From JABFRG01 sp038210445 (GTDB lineage Bacteria > Myxococcota_A > Polyangia > Polyangiales > Polyangiaceae): a stretch of DNA of 64,000 nt. The notes beneath the pieces were generated by a model. It saw nothing but the letters and a program-made list of their open reading frames with translations. It made no database searches and had not been told where the DNA came from. The DNA is taken from contig JBBQWQ010000021.1 of NCBI GenBank assembly GCA_038210445.1, forward strand, positions 62,001 to 126,000, in the 5' to 3' direction. A program made the translations under genes and the position numbers. Positions 7,728 to 16,070 of the stretch are shown one piece after another (positions within the stretch are counted from its first letter, which is position 1; each line of letters opens with the position of its first letter).

Positions 7728-8921
7728 ATGGACTCCAACGTTCGTGAAGTCTTCGACCTGGTCGCCCGATGGATTCACCTCATCGCGGGCATCATGTGGG
7801 TCGGCAACTCGATGCTCTTCAACTGGCTCGACCGGAACCTGGAGAAGGTAGAAGACCGGCGCAAGGAGCACATCGGGCGCATCTGGATGCTCCACTCGGG
7901 CGCCTTCTACGACGTAGAGAAGACCATGCTGGCGCCGGGCGAGATGCCCAAGGTGCTGCACTGGTTCAAGTGGCAAAGCTACACCACGTGGATCAGCGGC
8001 ATCGCGCTGCTCTTCATCGTCTACTACATGGGCGACGGCTCGTTCCTGGTGAACAGCGGCGGCCCGGTGAGCCCCGACCTGGCCAAGGATCTCGGCATCG
8101 GCATCCTGGTGGGCAGCGTCGTGTTTTACGATCTGGTGTGGCGCTTCATCGGCAAGACCATGGAGCGGCAAGCGCAGGTCATCTCGCTCGCCGCGCTGGT
8201 GGGGCTGGTCTGGGGCTGCACCCACGTGTTCAACGGGCGCGCCGCTTTCATCCACGTGGGCGCAGTGCTCGGCACCTGCATGGCCGGCAACGTGTTCCTG
8301 CACATCATGCCGTCGCAGCGCGAGCTGGTGAAGGCCACCGAAGAGGGCCGCGAGCAAGACATGTCGCTGTCGCTGCGCGCCAAGCAGCGGTCGATTCACA
8401 ACAACTACATGACCTTCCCGCTGCTGTTCATCATGCTCTCGAATCACTTCCCGAGCACCTATGGGCACAAGCAGTCGTGGCTGGTGCTGCTCACCATGAT
8501 GCTCACCGGCGCGCTGGTGCGGCACATCCTCAACGTGCGCTTCACGTTCAAGGCGTGGATTCCGGCGCTCGCCACCACCATCACCGGCGGGCTCATCGCG
8601 CTCATCTACTTCATGGGCATTCGCGGAACCAGCAGCAGCGGCGGCGGGCCGGTCGAGAAGGTCGCCTTCAGCCGCGTGCAGATCGTCATCAAAGACCGCT
8701 GCATGCCGTGCCACGCCGAGCACCCCACCGACAACGTGTACACCCAGGCCCCCAAGGGTGTGATGTTCGACACCCCTGCGCAGATCAAAGCCTACGCGGA
8801 TCAGATCAAAGTGCAGGCGGTGGTCTCCAAGGCCATGCCGCAAGGCAACAAGACGAACATCACCGAGGGCGAGCGCGATCTCCTCGGCAAGTGGATTCTG
8901 GGCGGCGCCAACATCGAGTGA
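7728..8921 (+). CDS. puuD: membrane-bound urate oxidase with C-terminal cytochrome c domain (PuuD type)
   Basis: 397 residues. Residues 1-300 form about eight transmembrane helices rich in His and Trp (for example WIHLIAGIMWVGNSMLF near 13-30), matching the N-terminal urate-oxidase membrane domain. The C-terminal ~90 residues carry a single haem-c site, Cys325-Met-Pro-Cys328-His329. Known PuuD proteins oxidise urate in the cytoplasmic membrane and pass electrons through the cytochrome domain to the respiratory chain rather than to oxygen. The ATG at 7728 is chosen over an upstream GTG at 7707, which would add seven Arg-rich residues. No other purine-degradation gene is nearby, so the pathway must be encoded elsewhere. 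Confidence 0.88.
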   Translation: MDSNVREVFDLVARWIHLIAGIMWVGNSMLFNWLDRNLEKVEDRRKEHIGRIWMLHSGAFYDVEKTMLAPGEMPKVLHWFKWQSYTTWISGIALLFIVYYMGDGSFLVNSGGPVSPDLAKDLGIGILVGSVVFYDLVWRFIGKTMERQAQVISLAALVGLVWGCTHVFNGRAAFIHVGAVLGTCMAGNVFLHIMPSQRELVKATEEGREQDMSLSLRAKQRSIHNNYMTFPLLFIMLSNHFPSTYGHKQSWLVLLTMMLTGALVRHILNVRFTFKAWIPALATTITGGLIALIYFMGIRGTSSSGGGPVEKVAFSRVQIVIKDRCMPCHAEHPTDNVYTQAPKGVMFDTPAQIKAYADQIKVQAVVSKAMPQGNKTNITEGERDLLGKWILGGANIE

Positions 8922-9038
8922 GTAGGGGCGCCCGCGAGCATCATGGGGCCTTCTTTCGTCGGCTGGTTCGCGCAGGATCCACGCAGAAAACAGGCTTCGC
9001 GCGCAACAGCTTGCGGGAAGCGCGGCCAATGAAAGCGC

Positions 9039-9209
9039 ATGATGGACGACTGCCCCGAGACGCTCACGCCCTGTGGTCGATGTCACAACCTCATGCGCCG
9101 GCACGAAGCCGCGTGCCCGGCCTGCGCCGCGGTGACCTCGTACCGGCAAAGCCGGCAGCGCATGGTCGCAGCGCCCGCGGCCACTGTCGGGAGCGGGCAG
9201 CGCAAGTAG
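9039..9209 (+). CDS. zinc-ribbon microprotein (56 aa)
   Basis: Short open frame starting MMDDCPE and ending GSGQRK. It contains CGRC at about residues 12-15 and CPAC at about 26-29, plus Cys5 and a His after the first pair, spaced as in a small treble-clef or zinc-ribbon knuckle. The tail is basic. There is no strong ribosome site (GAAAG just upstream). It lies downstream of the urate oxidase gene and is not obviously linked to it. Supported by its Cys pairs and codon bias only; function unknown. Confidence 0.45.
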   Translation: MMDDCPETLTPCGRCHNLMRRHEAACPACAAVTSYRQSRQRMVAAPAATVGSGQRK

Positions 9210-9344
9210 TTCGACTTGCGTCGAGCTCAGTCTTCAAGGGAGGCGTGTTCGCTGGGAGGGCCGCGGGTCGCTCACTCGCCCTTGTCGTGAGCACGCCTGA
9301 CGACCCCGGGAAGTCCCTGACGTATCGGCCAAAACACCAGTCTG

Positions 9345-10544
9345 CTACGGGACATTGAGAGCCGGGCACGGGATGGCGCGGACGGCGCGGCGCTCGCTGC
9401 CATCGCCGGACTCCACGCTCTGGGGCGCAGGCCGAAAGAGGTAGTCCACTCGATGGGGCAAGACGTAGACGTCGCCGCTCCCGGGCAGTGGGCGCAGGGT
9501 GGGCGGAGGGACGTCGCGACGCCCGTAGTGCACCACCTCTTCGGCGAAGCAGAGCTCGCCGACCGCAGCGCTGGGACCGACGACCCAGCCGTCGTCGGCT
9601 TTGGGTAGCGCGTAGGACTGATCGACCAGCGGGTCGATGGTCACGTGCACCTCGCTCACGTTTCGTTTGCGAACCTTCACCTCGGCGGTGAAGACGTCGC
9701 GCGATGAAGCGGCGACGTAGAACGTGGAGAGAGCTTCGCCGGCCGGCTCTACCGTCATGCGCGTTCCCACCGGCGCGCTCGTGGCGACGATGATGGTCGC
9801 GAAGGTGTGCTGGTAGGCGTTGTACATGGCAATGGCGAAGAGCCCGGCGCACGCCATGCCGCCCAGGGCGACCCAGGTTCCCCAGCCAGACCACGGTACC
9901 CCGCGCCCTTGGGTGCGGAGCGGTGCCTCGTACCACTCGAAGCCCGCGCCCTCGGCCTTTTCGGGCTCGTCGTCGTCGTCCGCACTGCCTTCTTCGTCGC
10001 CAAGGGTTCGCGGGAGCCAGAAGAACACCCGCGCCGGAGGCGCCGGCATGACGCCGCCGGGAAAGCCCAGGACCACCGCCAAGGCGCCGAACGCCGCCGC
10101 CAGCGAGAGCGCGATCGCCATGATCAGCAGCGTCGCCGAGTACGTAAGCTCGCGCATGGCCGAGCCGAACTGGGTGAGCGCGACGACCGTCGCCGCGGCC
10201 ACCGGTACCGGCAAGACGAGCTTGGCTCGCATTCGCTCCTTGTTGGCGGCCACCGCGAACATGCGCTCGCCATTTCCGGGCAGGCGACCACAATGAGGAC
10301 AGGGCGCGCTGGCCATCGCGCGATTGCCGAAGCCGCTCGCCGAGACCTGGGCGCGCCTCGCCGCCTCGTTCAGGTGCTGAACACTGCCGCCGGTGAGGTC
10401 GTAGTTGGCGGTAGAAGCGCCGTAGCCCCGCGCATGCACCATTGCGTGCAGCATCTTCTCGCAGTGATCACACGGATAGCTCGCCCGGTGCTCCACCAGG
10501 CCGGTCTGCACCGAGTACTGACGCTGCTGCCACAGAAAGTACAT
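9345..10544 (-). CDS. membrane protein with N-terminal Cys-pair motifs
   Basis: 399 residues. The start ATG at 10544 sits 6 bases after a perfect GGAGG, which decides against longer in-frame starts. The N-terminal ~90 residues have two CxxC pairs, CDHCEK and CPHCGRLPG, likely a zinc-ribbon-like knuckle. Three to four hydrophobic segments follow (around residues 110-165 and 225-245), separated by an acidic Asp/Glu-rich loop. The C-terminal ~150 residues are beta-rich and soluble. It lies 32 bases after the beta-barrel gene and is probably cotranscribed. The family is not recognised; similar unnamed proteins are typical of myxobacteria. Confidence 0.75.
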   Translation of the reverse strand: MYFLWQQRQYSVQTGLVEHRASYPCDHCEKMLHAMVHARGYGASTANYDLTGGSVQHLNEAARRAQVSASGFGNRAMASAPCPHCGRLPGNGERMFAVAANKERMRAKLVLPVPVAAATVVALTQFGSAMRELTYSATLLIMAIALSLAAAFGALAVVLGFPGGVMPAPPARVFFWLPRTLGDEEGSADDDDEPEKAEGAGFEWYEAPLRTQGRGVPWSGWGTWVALGGMACAGLFAIAMYNAYQHTFATIIVATSAPVGTRMTVEPAGEALSTFYVAASSRDVFTAEVKVRKRNVSEVHVTIDPLVDQSYALPKADDGWVVGPSAAVGELCFAEEVVHYGRRDVPPPTLRPLPGSGDVYVLPHRVDYLFRPAPQSVESGDGSERRAVRAIPCPALNVP

Positions 10545-10576
10545 GGAAACCTCCAGAACGTTGGCGATACCCTCTC

Positions 10577-11347
10577 TCAGTACGAGACGCCGAGGCCGGC
10601 GGAGAGCATGCGCTCGCCGAAGGCGACGCCCTCGGCGAAGAGATCGACGCGCTTCCACAGCACCACCGACGCGCCGGCGCCGATCTGGTACTTGTACACG
10701 TCGGTTCCGGTCAGGCTCTCGCCGCGCAGCTTCCAGAAGATGGGCCCGCCGAACACCCGCGCCGCGGCGTAGATGGTGAGCACGTCGGCGATGGTCTTGC
10801 CGGCCACCGCGCCGAGTCGCAGGTCGAAGGCGTTGTAGCCCACGTAGGCGGTGCGCGCTTCGTGGGTCTTGGCGGTGGCGTAGCCGAAGGTGCCAGTAAG
10901 GCCCACGAAGGGCAGGACGCCCTTCTCTTCGAGCAAGCGGTAGGAGGCGCCGAGCGCCAGCGAGAGGCCGCCGGAAAACTCGTGGCGTGAATCTGGAAAT
11001 ACCATTTTGCCCGCCAGAAGCAGGCCCGCCGCCAGCTGCAGCGACCACTTGTCACTCACCCGGTATTCGAACGCGGCCGCCGCGAGGCTGCGCTCGACGT
11101 CGGCCTTCTTGTCGCCCGAGAACACGATGCGGGTGGACGAAAACGTGTAATTTACACTGGTTCGAAAGCGGGGGGCGGTCTCTGCGTCGCCGTCGGTGCA
11201 GCGGAAACCCGGCGGAGACCCGGGCGGCGGAACCCCGCAGGCGCGTGCCGACCCCACGTGCGCCAGCAAGGCGGCGGCGGCCAGGGCGAGCGCGACCAGC
11301 GGAGCGAGGACACCGCGAACGGCAGACGGCGAGCGAAGAGAGGGCAC
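10577..11347 (-). CDS. secreted outer-membrane beta-barrel-like protein
   Basis: A GTG at 11347 is chosen because it gives a normal signal peptide (Leu/Ala-rich core ending near GSARAC); a longer frame extends upstream but encodes only basic, unstructured sequence. The mature ~220 residues alternate polar and hydrophobic residues in strands with Gly turns (SVNYTFSST, LSLALGASYRLL, FVGLTGTFGYA) and end in an aromatic residue (GVSY), as expected of an 8-10-strand outer-membrane barrel. It is probably the first gene of an operon with the downstream membrane protein. Specific function unknown. Confidence 0.7.
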   Translation of the reverse strand: MPSLRSPSAVRGVLAPLVALALAAAALLAHVGSARACGVPPPGSPPGFRCTDGDAETAPRFRTSVNYTFSSTRIVFSGDKKADVERSLAAAAFEYRVSDKWSLQLAAGLLLAGKMVFPDSRHEFSGGLSLALGASYRLLEEKGVLPFVGLTGTFGYATAKTHEARTAYVGYNAFDLRLGAVAGKTIADVLTIYAAARVFGGPIFWKLRGESLTGTDVYKYQIGAGASVVLWKRVDLFAEGVAFGERMLSAGLGVSY

Positions 11348-11547
11348 GACAGTTGCTATAAGCGCGAAGGCCCGGCGTGCCAAGGGTGCCAGGCTGCGGG
11401 GCCACGCCCCTCGGGTCGCGCCACGCTGCGCTTTGCGCGCGTTTTTCCGTGTGCGTTTGGCAGAGCGCGCCCATTTGCCCATTCGGCAGGTGTCCGAAAT
11501 CGATAGGGAAGACGAATCGGGGGGTGGGCGTACGACTCTCGGAACCC

Positions 11548-12072
11548 ATGTTGCGGCAGGCAAACAACTTCGCGCTGTGCGAGACCGGGCACAAACTGCC
11601 GCTGGTGGCGGAAGCCGACGCGCTGGACGGACGCGCCTCGGTGCGCCGAAAGTGGCGCCGGTGGGCGCGCATCGCCCGCACGCCCGGCCAGGATCGGCTG
11701 GACCTTCCGCACTGGCTCCTCGATCCGGCCTCGCAGGTCTACTTTCTCCTCAACCGCTGCGGCGGCGCCCCGCGCGCGCTCGAAGTGGCAGAAGCGCACC
11801 TGCGCCACGAAGGCACGTTTCGCCCGACCGTGGAGCTCTGCTTGCTCGACGCCCAGGCTGCGCTGGGGCGAATGACCCATGCGCGAAGCTACGCGCGCAT
11901 GGTCGCGGCTCGCTGGCTGCGCGCCGGCGATGGACGGCACGAGGCGCACGCAGAGCATTGGGTGCGGCTCGCGGCGGTCATCGACGAGCTCTTCGGCCCT
12001 CGCGACGAGATCACGGTCCGGGTCGCGCGGCGGGCCAACGACGCACCGGCGCGGGTACTCCAGGACGCCTGA
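11548..12072 (+). CDS. helical (TPR-like) protein of unknown function
   Basis: 174 residues from ATG 11548, beginning LRQANNFALCETGHKLP. Helical hairpins rich in Ala/Leu/Arg (for example LLDAQAALGRMTHARSYARMVAARWL) suggest a degenerate TPR-like solenoid. There is no leader and no recognised catalytic motif. It is divergent from the beta-barrel gene by 200 bases. The frame has the expected G/C bias, but an antisense frame is also open, so I hold this call with moderate confidence. Confidence 0.55.
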   Translation: MLRQANNFALCETGHKLPLVAEADALDGRASVRRKWRRWARIARTPGQDRLDLPHWLLDPASQVYFLLNRCGGAPRALEVAEAHLRHEGTFRPTVELCLLDAQAALGRMTHARSYARMVAARWLRAGDGRHEAHAEHWVRLAAVIDELFGPRDEITVRVARRANDAPARVLQDA

Positions 12073-12221
12073 GCGCTCGCACTACTCGAGCGTCACTTCG
12101 ATCGCGGCCAGGTTGGAGCAGAGTTCCCGCGATTCGATGGCGATCGAGAGCCCTGGTCCCCTCGCTCGGTCCCCTCGCCCGGCCCCGGAGCGTTCCACGG
12201 AGACCGCCAGAGCTCACTCGC

Positions 12222-13151
12222 TCAGAAGCGAATGGTCGCGAAGGCCTCGACTTTGCGGGGTCGGCTCGGTGCCAGGAGCAGCGAAACGATGCCCGAAGCC
12301 AGCGTCACCGCCGCGCCAACGACGAACGCGGTGGCGAAGTTGCCGTAGGTGATCGCGCGATCGAGGCGGTCGAGACCGGCTTGCCTGCACGAGGCTACCC
12401 CGCACTCCTCGCGGCGCGCGGTGTCGTTCTCCACCTTCGCCGCCACGCCGAAGGTGATGGCTCCGACGGTGGCGACGCCGGAGCTGACGAGCAGGCCGAT
12501 GCCCACGGGAACGAGGATGCTGCGTCGGCCGGAATGCGGCGCAAAACCAGGGGCCTCCGTCGGCGGACGCAGCTCCGGCACCCGGACGCGCACCTCGCGC
12601 CGCTGCACCTCCACCCGCACGTGCCACGGAGTCGTTCCCGGCGCCTCTGCAGACACCTCGTGGGCACCGGTGTCCACCGGGAGCCGCATGCCCCAGGCGG
12701 CCTTGCCGAGGTCGAGCCCGTCCTGTCGGATCACCATTCCCGACGCCGGGCTGGGTACCTCGATGATCAGGTACGAGAGCCTGGGCTCAAGCTCGGCGAT
12801 CTTGCTGGTGGCATGCTCTGCGCGGCGCACTTGGCCCAAGCGTGACGCCAATACCTGCATCTCGTGATAACGCACCCAGGCGCTGGCAAAGCGTCTCGTC
12901 GCCTCATAGCACTCGGCGAGGTTGAAGAGCGTCCCCGGCGCAACATCGAGGCGCGCGCTCTCCGCGAACTTGGGGCAGGCCTCCGCGGCGCGCCCCTGGT
13001 CCATCAGCGCGCGGCCTTCCTGAAAGAGCTGCTCGGCCATGGCCTTGCCGGCGTCCTCGCCGCCAAGGGGTTCGTCGGCCGACGCACGGCCAGCGAAGAG
13101 CATCGAGGTAGCGAGGAAGCACGCGGCGAGATGATGAGAACCGAGGACCAT
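12222..13151 (-). CDS. secreted TPR/PEGA-like protein of kinase-associated type
   Basis: 309 residues. A signal peptide ends near ASA-DEP, followed by TPR-like helices (QLFQEGRALMDQGRAAEACPKFAESARL; LFNLAECYEATRRFASAWVRYHEM) through residue ~110, then a beta-sandwich PEGA-like segment (SYLIIEVPSPASGMVIRQDG ... GAHEVSAEAPG) and two hydrophobic helices before the C-terminus. This architecture recurs next to myxobacterial Ser/Thr kinases, where it is thought to be an envelope-associated partner. Here it lies 46 bases from an FHA-domain regulator on the same strand. Its role in kinase signalling is inferred from context. Confidence 0.75.
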   Translation of the reverse strand: MVLGSHHLAACFLATSMLFAGRASADEPLGGEDAGKAMAEQLFQEGRALMDQGRAAEACPKFAESARLDVAPGTLFNLAECYEATRRFASAWVRYHEMQVLASRLGQVRRAEHATSKIAELEPRLSYLIIEVPSPASGMVIRQDGLDLGKAAWGMRLPVDTGAHEVSAEAPGTTPWHVRVEVQRREVRVRVPELRPPTEAPGFAPHSGRRSILVPVGIGLLVSSGVATVGAITFGVAAKVENDTARREECGVASCRQAGLDRLDRAITYGNFATAFVVGAAVTLASGIVSLLLAPSRPRKVEAFATIRF

Positions 13152-13197
13152 GGGGTCGGCCCTCAGCCTACCACCAGGCCTCGCGCTGCGTCGTCGT

Positions 13198-14514
13198 TCA
13201 GCGCAGAGGCGGAATACCGTGCTTGGCCTTGAGCCGATGAAAGTAGCGCCGCGCGATGCCGGACGCGCCGGCGGCCCTCGACACGTTCCCACCGTGCACC
13301 GCGAGGATCTTGAGCAGATACCGGCGGTCGAACTCTTCGCCGAGGAGCGTGCGCGCTTGTACCAGCGGCAGATCGGCGGCCAGGAGCCGCTCGGCGATCT
13401 CGCCGATCTTCGCCTTGGCATCGTCGCGAAAGGTGGCCTCCGGGTCCACCGCATCGCTGCCGGTGGTGGCGAGCTTCACCACCGTGCGCTGCAGCTCGCG
13501 CACGTTGCCCGGCCACCGGTAGAACTCGAAGCGACGGAGCGTCATCGGCGAAAGTACCGCGTCGCCCACGTCGAGCCCTCGCCAGAAGAAGTCGGCGAGG
13601 AGCTTGAGATCGCCCTCGCGCACCCGCAGCGGAGGCAGCTCCACCCGCGCTCGCGCAAGGATGCCGGCCAGACCCTCGAGCACGCGTCCACGCTCCACGT
13701 CGAGGTCGAGATCGCGTCGCGAGCTGCCGACCAGGCGCACGTCGAAGGTGGGGAGCACCACCCGGTCGGCGCGCTCCACCGGCCTGCGCTCCAGGAACGC
13801 CAACAAGCGCTCCTGCGACTCGCGCGGCAGATCGCCGAGGTCCTTCAGCAGCAGTGTGCCGCCGTCGGCCCGTTCCAGCTGGCCCGGCGATCCCTTGGTG
13901 CCGAAGAGCCGTGCGTCGACGTCGGGCTCGGTGGCGTCGCAAACCACGAAGGGCCCGTCGGGTCGTGGACCTTGCTCGTGAAGGACCTCCGCCAAGAGCT
14001 CCTTACCGGTGCCGGCCTCGCCCTCCACCAGCGCCGGCGCGCGCGAGGCGGCCAGCTGCGCCAGCAACGGATACAGCCGACGCATCACCGGGCTGCCGCC
14101 GAGGACCCGTCCGAAGCTTCCCTGCTTGCCGAGCCCGCTGCCGTCGGGTGTGTCGCTCACCGCCTCGGCCATGAGCACCGTGCCACCGATGCGAATCTGC
14201 GCGCTCTCGTTCATCTCGGCCTGGAACACCCGAAGCCCCGACACCACGACGCCGTTGGTGGACTCGAGATCGTCGATGCGAAGCGCGCCGCCCGAGACCG
14301 TGGCGGCGAAGTGCCGACGCGATACCGAGCGATCGCGGAGGCGCAGCGCGCAGGCCTCGCTCGTGCCCACCAGGTAGCGCGTCTCGGGTCCCACCACCAG
14401 GAGCGAAGCTCCGGCATCGGGGCCCGAGATCACGTGAAGCTTGAAGGCGACGTCGCCGATGCCCTTGCGTCGCGGCAGCGATTCGGTTCCCGGGTCGTGC
14501 TTGGGCTCCGCCAT
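13198..14514 (-). CDS. FHA-domain AAA+ enhancer-binding-protein homologue with degenerate ATPase motifs
   Basis: 438 residues. FHA domain at about 25-115 (SRRH at 65-68, STNG at 85-88), which binds phosphothreonine. The AAA+ domain has Walker A GEAGTGKE (165-172) and the sensor-2-like WPGNVREL. A Fis-type HTH closes the protein (GNVSRAAGASGIARRYFHRLK). The usual GAFTGA sigma-54 contact loop is absent, and the Walker B position reads LLLKDLGDLP (221-230) instead of a Leu-Phe-Leu-Asp-Glu type motif. Classical members activate sigma-54 promoters by ATP hydrolysis; this one may instead act as a phosphopeptide-responsive DNA-binding protein. It is divergent from the Ser/Thr kinase gene, its likely phosphorylation source. 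Confidence 0.88.
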   Translation of the reverse strand: MAEPKHDPGTESLPRRKGIGDVAFKLHVISGPDAGASLLVVGPETRYLVGTSEACALRLRDRSVSRRHFAATVSGGALRIDDLESTNGVVVSGLRVFQAEMNESAQIRIGGTVLMAEAVSDTPDGSGLGKQGSFGRVLGGSPVMRRLYPLLAQLAASRAPALVEGEAGTGKELLAEVLHEQGPRPDGPFVVCDATEPDVDARLFGTKGSPGQLERADGGTLLLKDLGDLPRESQERLLAFLERRPVERADRVVLPTFDVRLVGSSRRDLDLDVERGRVLEGLAGILARARVELPPLRVREGDLKLLADFFWRGLDVGDAVLSPMTLRRFEFYRWPGNVRELQRTVVKLATTGSDAVDPEATFRDDAKAKIGEIAERLLAADLPLVQARTLLGEEFDRRYLLKILAVHGGNVSRAAGASGIARRYFHRLKAKHGIPPLR

Positions 14515-14601
14515 AACGCTTCGAGGAGAGCGCGACCCGAGGGATATTGCAATGGGACGTGGCGGCGCCGGCGAAGTGATAGCCTTTGCTGGCGCGCCGT
14601 G

Positions 14602-16059
14602 ATGCCTGCTCAATCCGACGATAGCTCGACCCGCGAAGGCGGCACTCTGCCCGGCGGCGCCGTGGCCGCGGTGGGCGAGCGCGTGGGTCGCTACCGGCTG
14701 TTCCGCCCCATCGCCTCGGGAGGTATGGGCACCGTGTACCTGGGCTGGCTCGAGAGCGACGGCGGCGTGACGCGTCCCATCGCCGCCAAGGTGATGCACG
14801 CGCAGGGGCCCGCGGCGGAGCGATTGACGCCCATGGCCCTCACCGAGGCGCGCATCGCGTCGCGCATCCGGCACCCCAACGTGGTGAGCCTCACCGACGT
14901 GGTGACCGGCGTTCGAGGCCCGGTGCTCATCCTCGAGTACGTCGCCGGCGATTCGCTCTCGCACCTGCTCGAGGCGAGCTCCCATGCGGTCCCCTGGCCG
15001 GTGGTGGTGCGCGTCATGGTCGACGTGCTCGAAGGGCTCCACGCGGCGCACGAGGCCACCAACGAGAGCGGGTTGCCACTCTCGGTAGTGCACCGCGACG
15101 TCTCGCCCCACAACGTGCTCGTCGACGAAGCGGGCATAGCGAAGATCGCCGACTTCGGCGTCGCCAAGGCCCTGGAGCGCGCTTACACGACGGAGTCCGG
15201 CGAGGTGCGCGGCAAGCTGGCCTACATGGCGCCGGAGCAGCTCGACGGAAAGGTGGTCGATCGCCGGGCCGACGTGTGGGGCGCCGGCATGGTGCTCTGG
15301 CAGATGCTGGCGGGCACCCGCCCCTTCGCCGGCCTCGACGTGGGCCCAACCATGAAGCGCATCGCGACCGGCGCGGTGGACGATCCGACCACCGTACGCG
15401 ATTGTCCGGAGGCCCTCGCCCGGGTGTGCTTGCGCGCCGTCTCCACCGATCTCGACGCGCGCTACGCGACCGCTCGCCTCATGGCCATCGATCTGGAGCG
15501 GGCGCTGGCGCCCGCCTCGCACCGGGACGTCGGTCGCTGGGTGAAGCGAACTGCCGGCAGCGAGCTGGCCGCACGGGCCGCGCTGGTGAAGGAGATGGAG
15601 AGCCTGGCGCTTCGCGAGCGGAGCGGCGCGGTGCCACGACCCGCCGTGCAAGCTCCCGCGTCAGCGGCGCCGTGGGCATCGACTATCAGCGTCGGTACGG
15701 GCCGGGCTCGTCCGCTCGCGCTCCGCTGGGCGATGCTGGGCACGGGGCTCCTGGCGATCGCTGCAAGCGTGGCGGTGGCCGCGCGCGGGATGCGTTCTTA
15801 CGACCCCGGTACGCCCTCGGCGGCAGCCTCGTCCGCGAGCTCGCCGGCAGGCCCAACGGCGCACGCCGCACCCACGTCGCAACCGGAGCGCCCCGCGCCG
15901 CCGGACCCGGGTTTGCGTGCGGGGGTCGTCCCCTCCACGCGGCCAACGTCGCGTACCTGGCCGCCGCGGGTGACGCCCACCGCATCGGCCACTGCGACAG
16001 CATCGGCCACGCCGGCTCCCACCGCCGCCGATACCCTCGGACGCAACCAGCGTAACTGA
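14602..16059 (+). CDS. transmembrane Ser/Thr protein kinase (Hanks type)
   Basis: 485 residues. The kinase domain runs from about 30 to 300, with the Gly loop ASGGMGTVYLG, Lys63, HRD at 164-166 with Asn171, DFG at 184-186 and APEQ in the activation segment, so it should be active. A single transmembrane helix (WAMLGTGLLAIAASVAVAA) is at about 375-395, and the C-terminal ~90 residues are a Pro/Ala/Thr-rich extracytoplasmic tail without a recognised sensor domain. Start ATG 14602 directly follows a GTG codon; either could be used. It is divergent from the FHA regulator (87 bases), suggesting kinase-FHA pairing. Confidence 0.93.
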   Translation: MPAQSDDSSTREGGTLPGGAVAAVGERVGRYRLFRPIASGGMGTVYLGWLESDGGVTRPIAAKVMHAQGPAAERLTPMALTEARIASRIRHPNVVSLTDVVTGVRGPVLILEYVAGDSLSHLLEASSHAVPWPVVVRVMVDVLEGLHAAHEATNESGLPLSVVHRDVSPHNVLVDEAGIAKIADFGVAKALERAYTTESGEVRGKLAYMAPEQLDGKVVDRRADVWGAGMVLWQMLAGTRPFAGLDVGPTMKRIATGAVDDPTTVRDCPEALARVCLRAVSTDLDARYATARLMAIDLERALAPASHRDVGRWVKRTAGSELAARAALVKEMESLALRERSGAVPRPAVQAPASAAPWASTISVGTGRARPLALRWAMLGTGLLAIAASVAVAARGMRSYDPGTPSAAASSASSPAGPTAHAAPTSQPERPAPPDPGLRAGVVPSTRPTSRTWPPRVTPTASATATASATPAPTAADTLGRNQRN

Positions 16060-16070
16060 CGCCAATCTGG

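Noticed and set aside
14515..14601. sigma-54 promoter (TTGCA element) between the FHA regulator and the kinase
   Set aside because: A TTGCA is present on the minus strand but the -24 GG element is not at the required distance.
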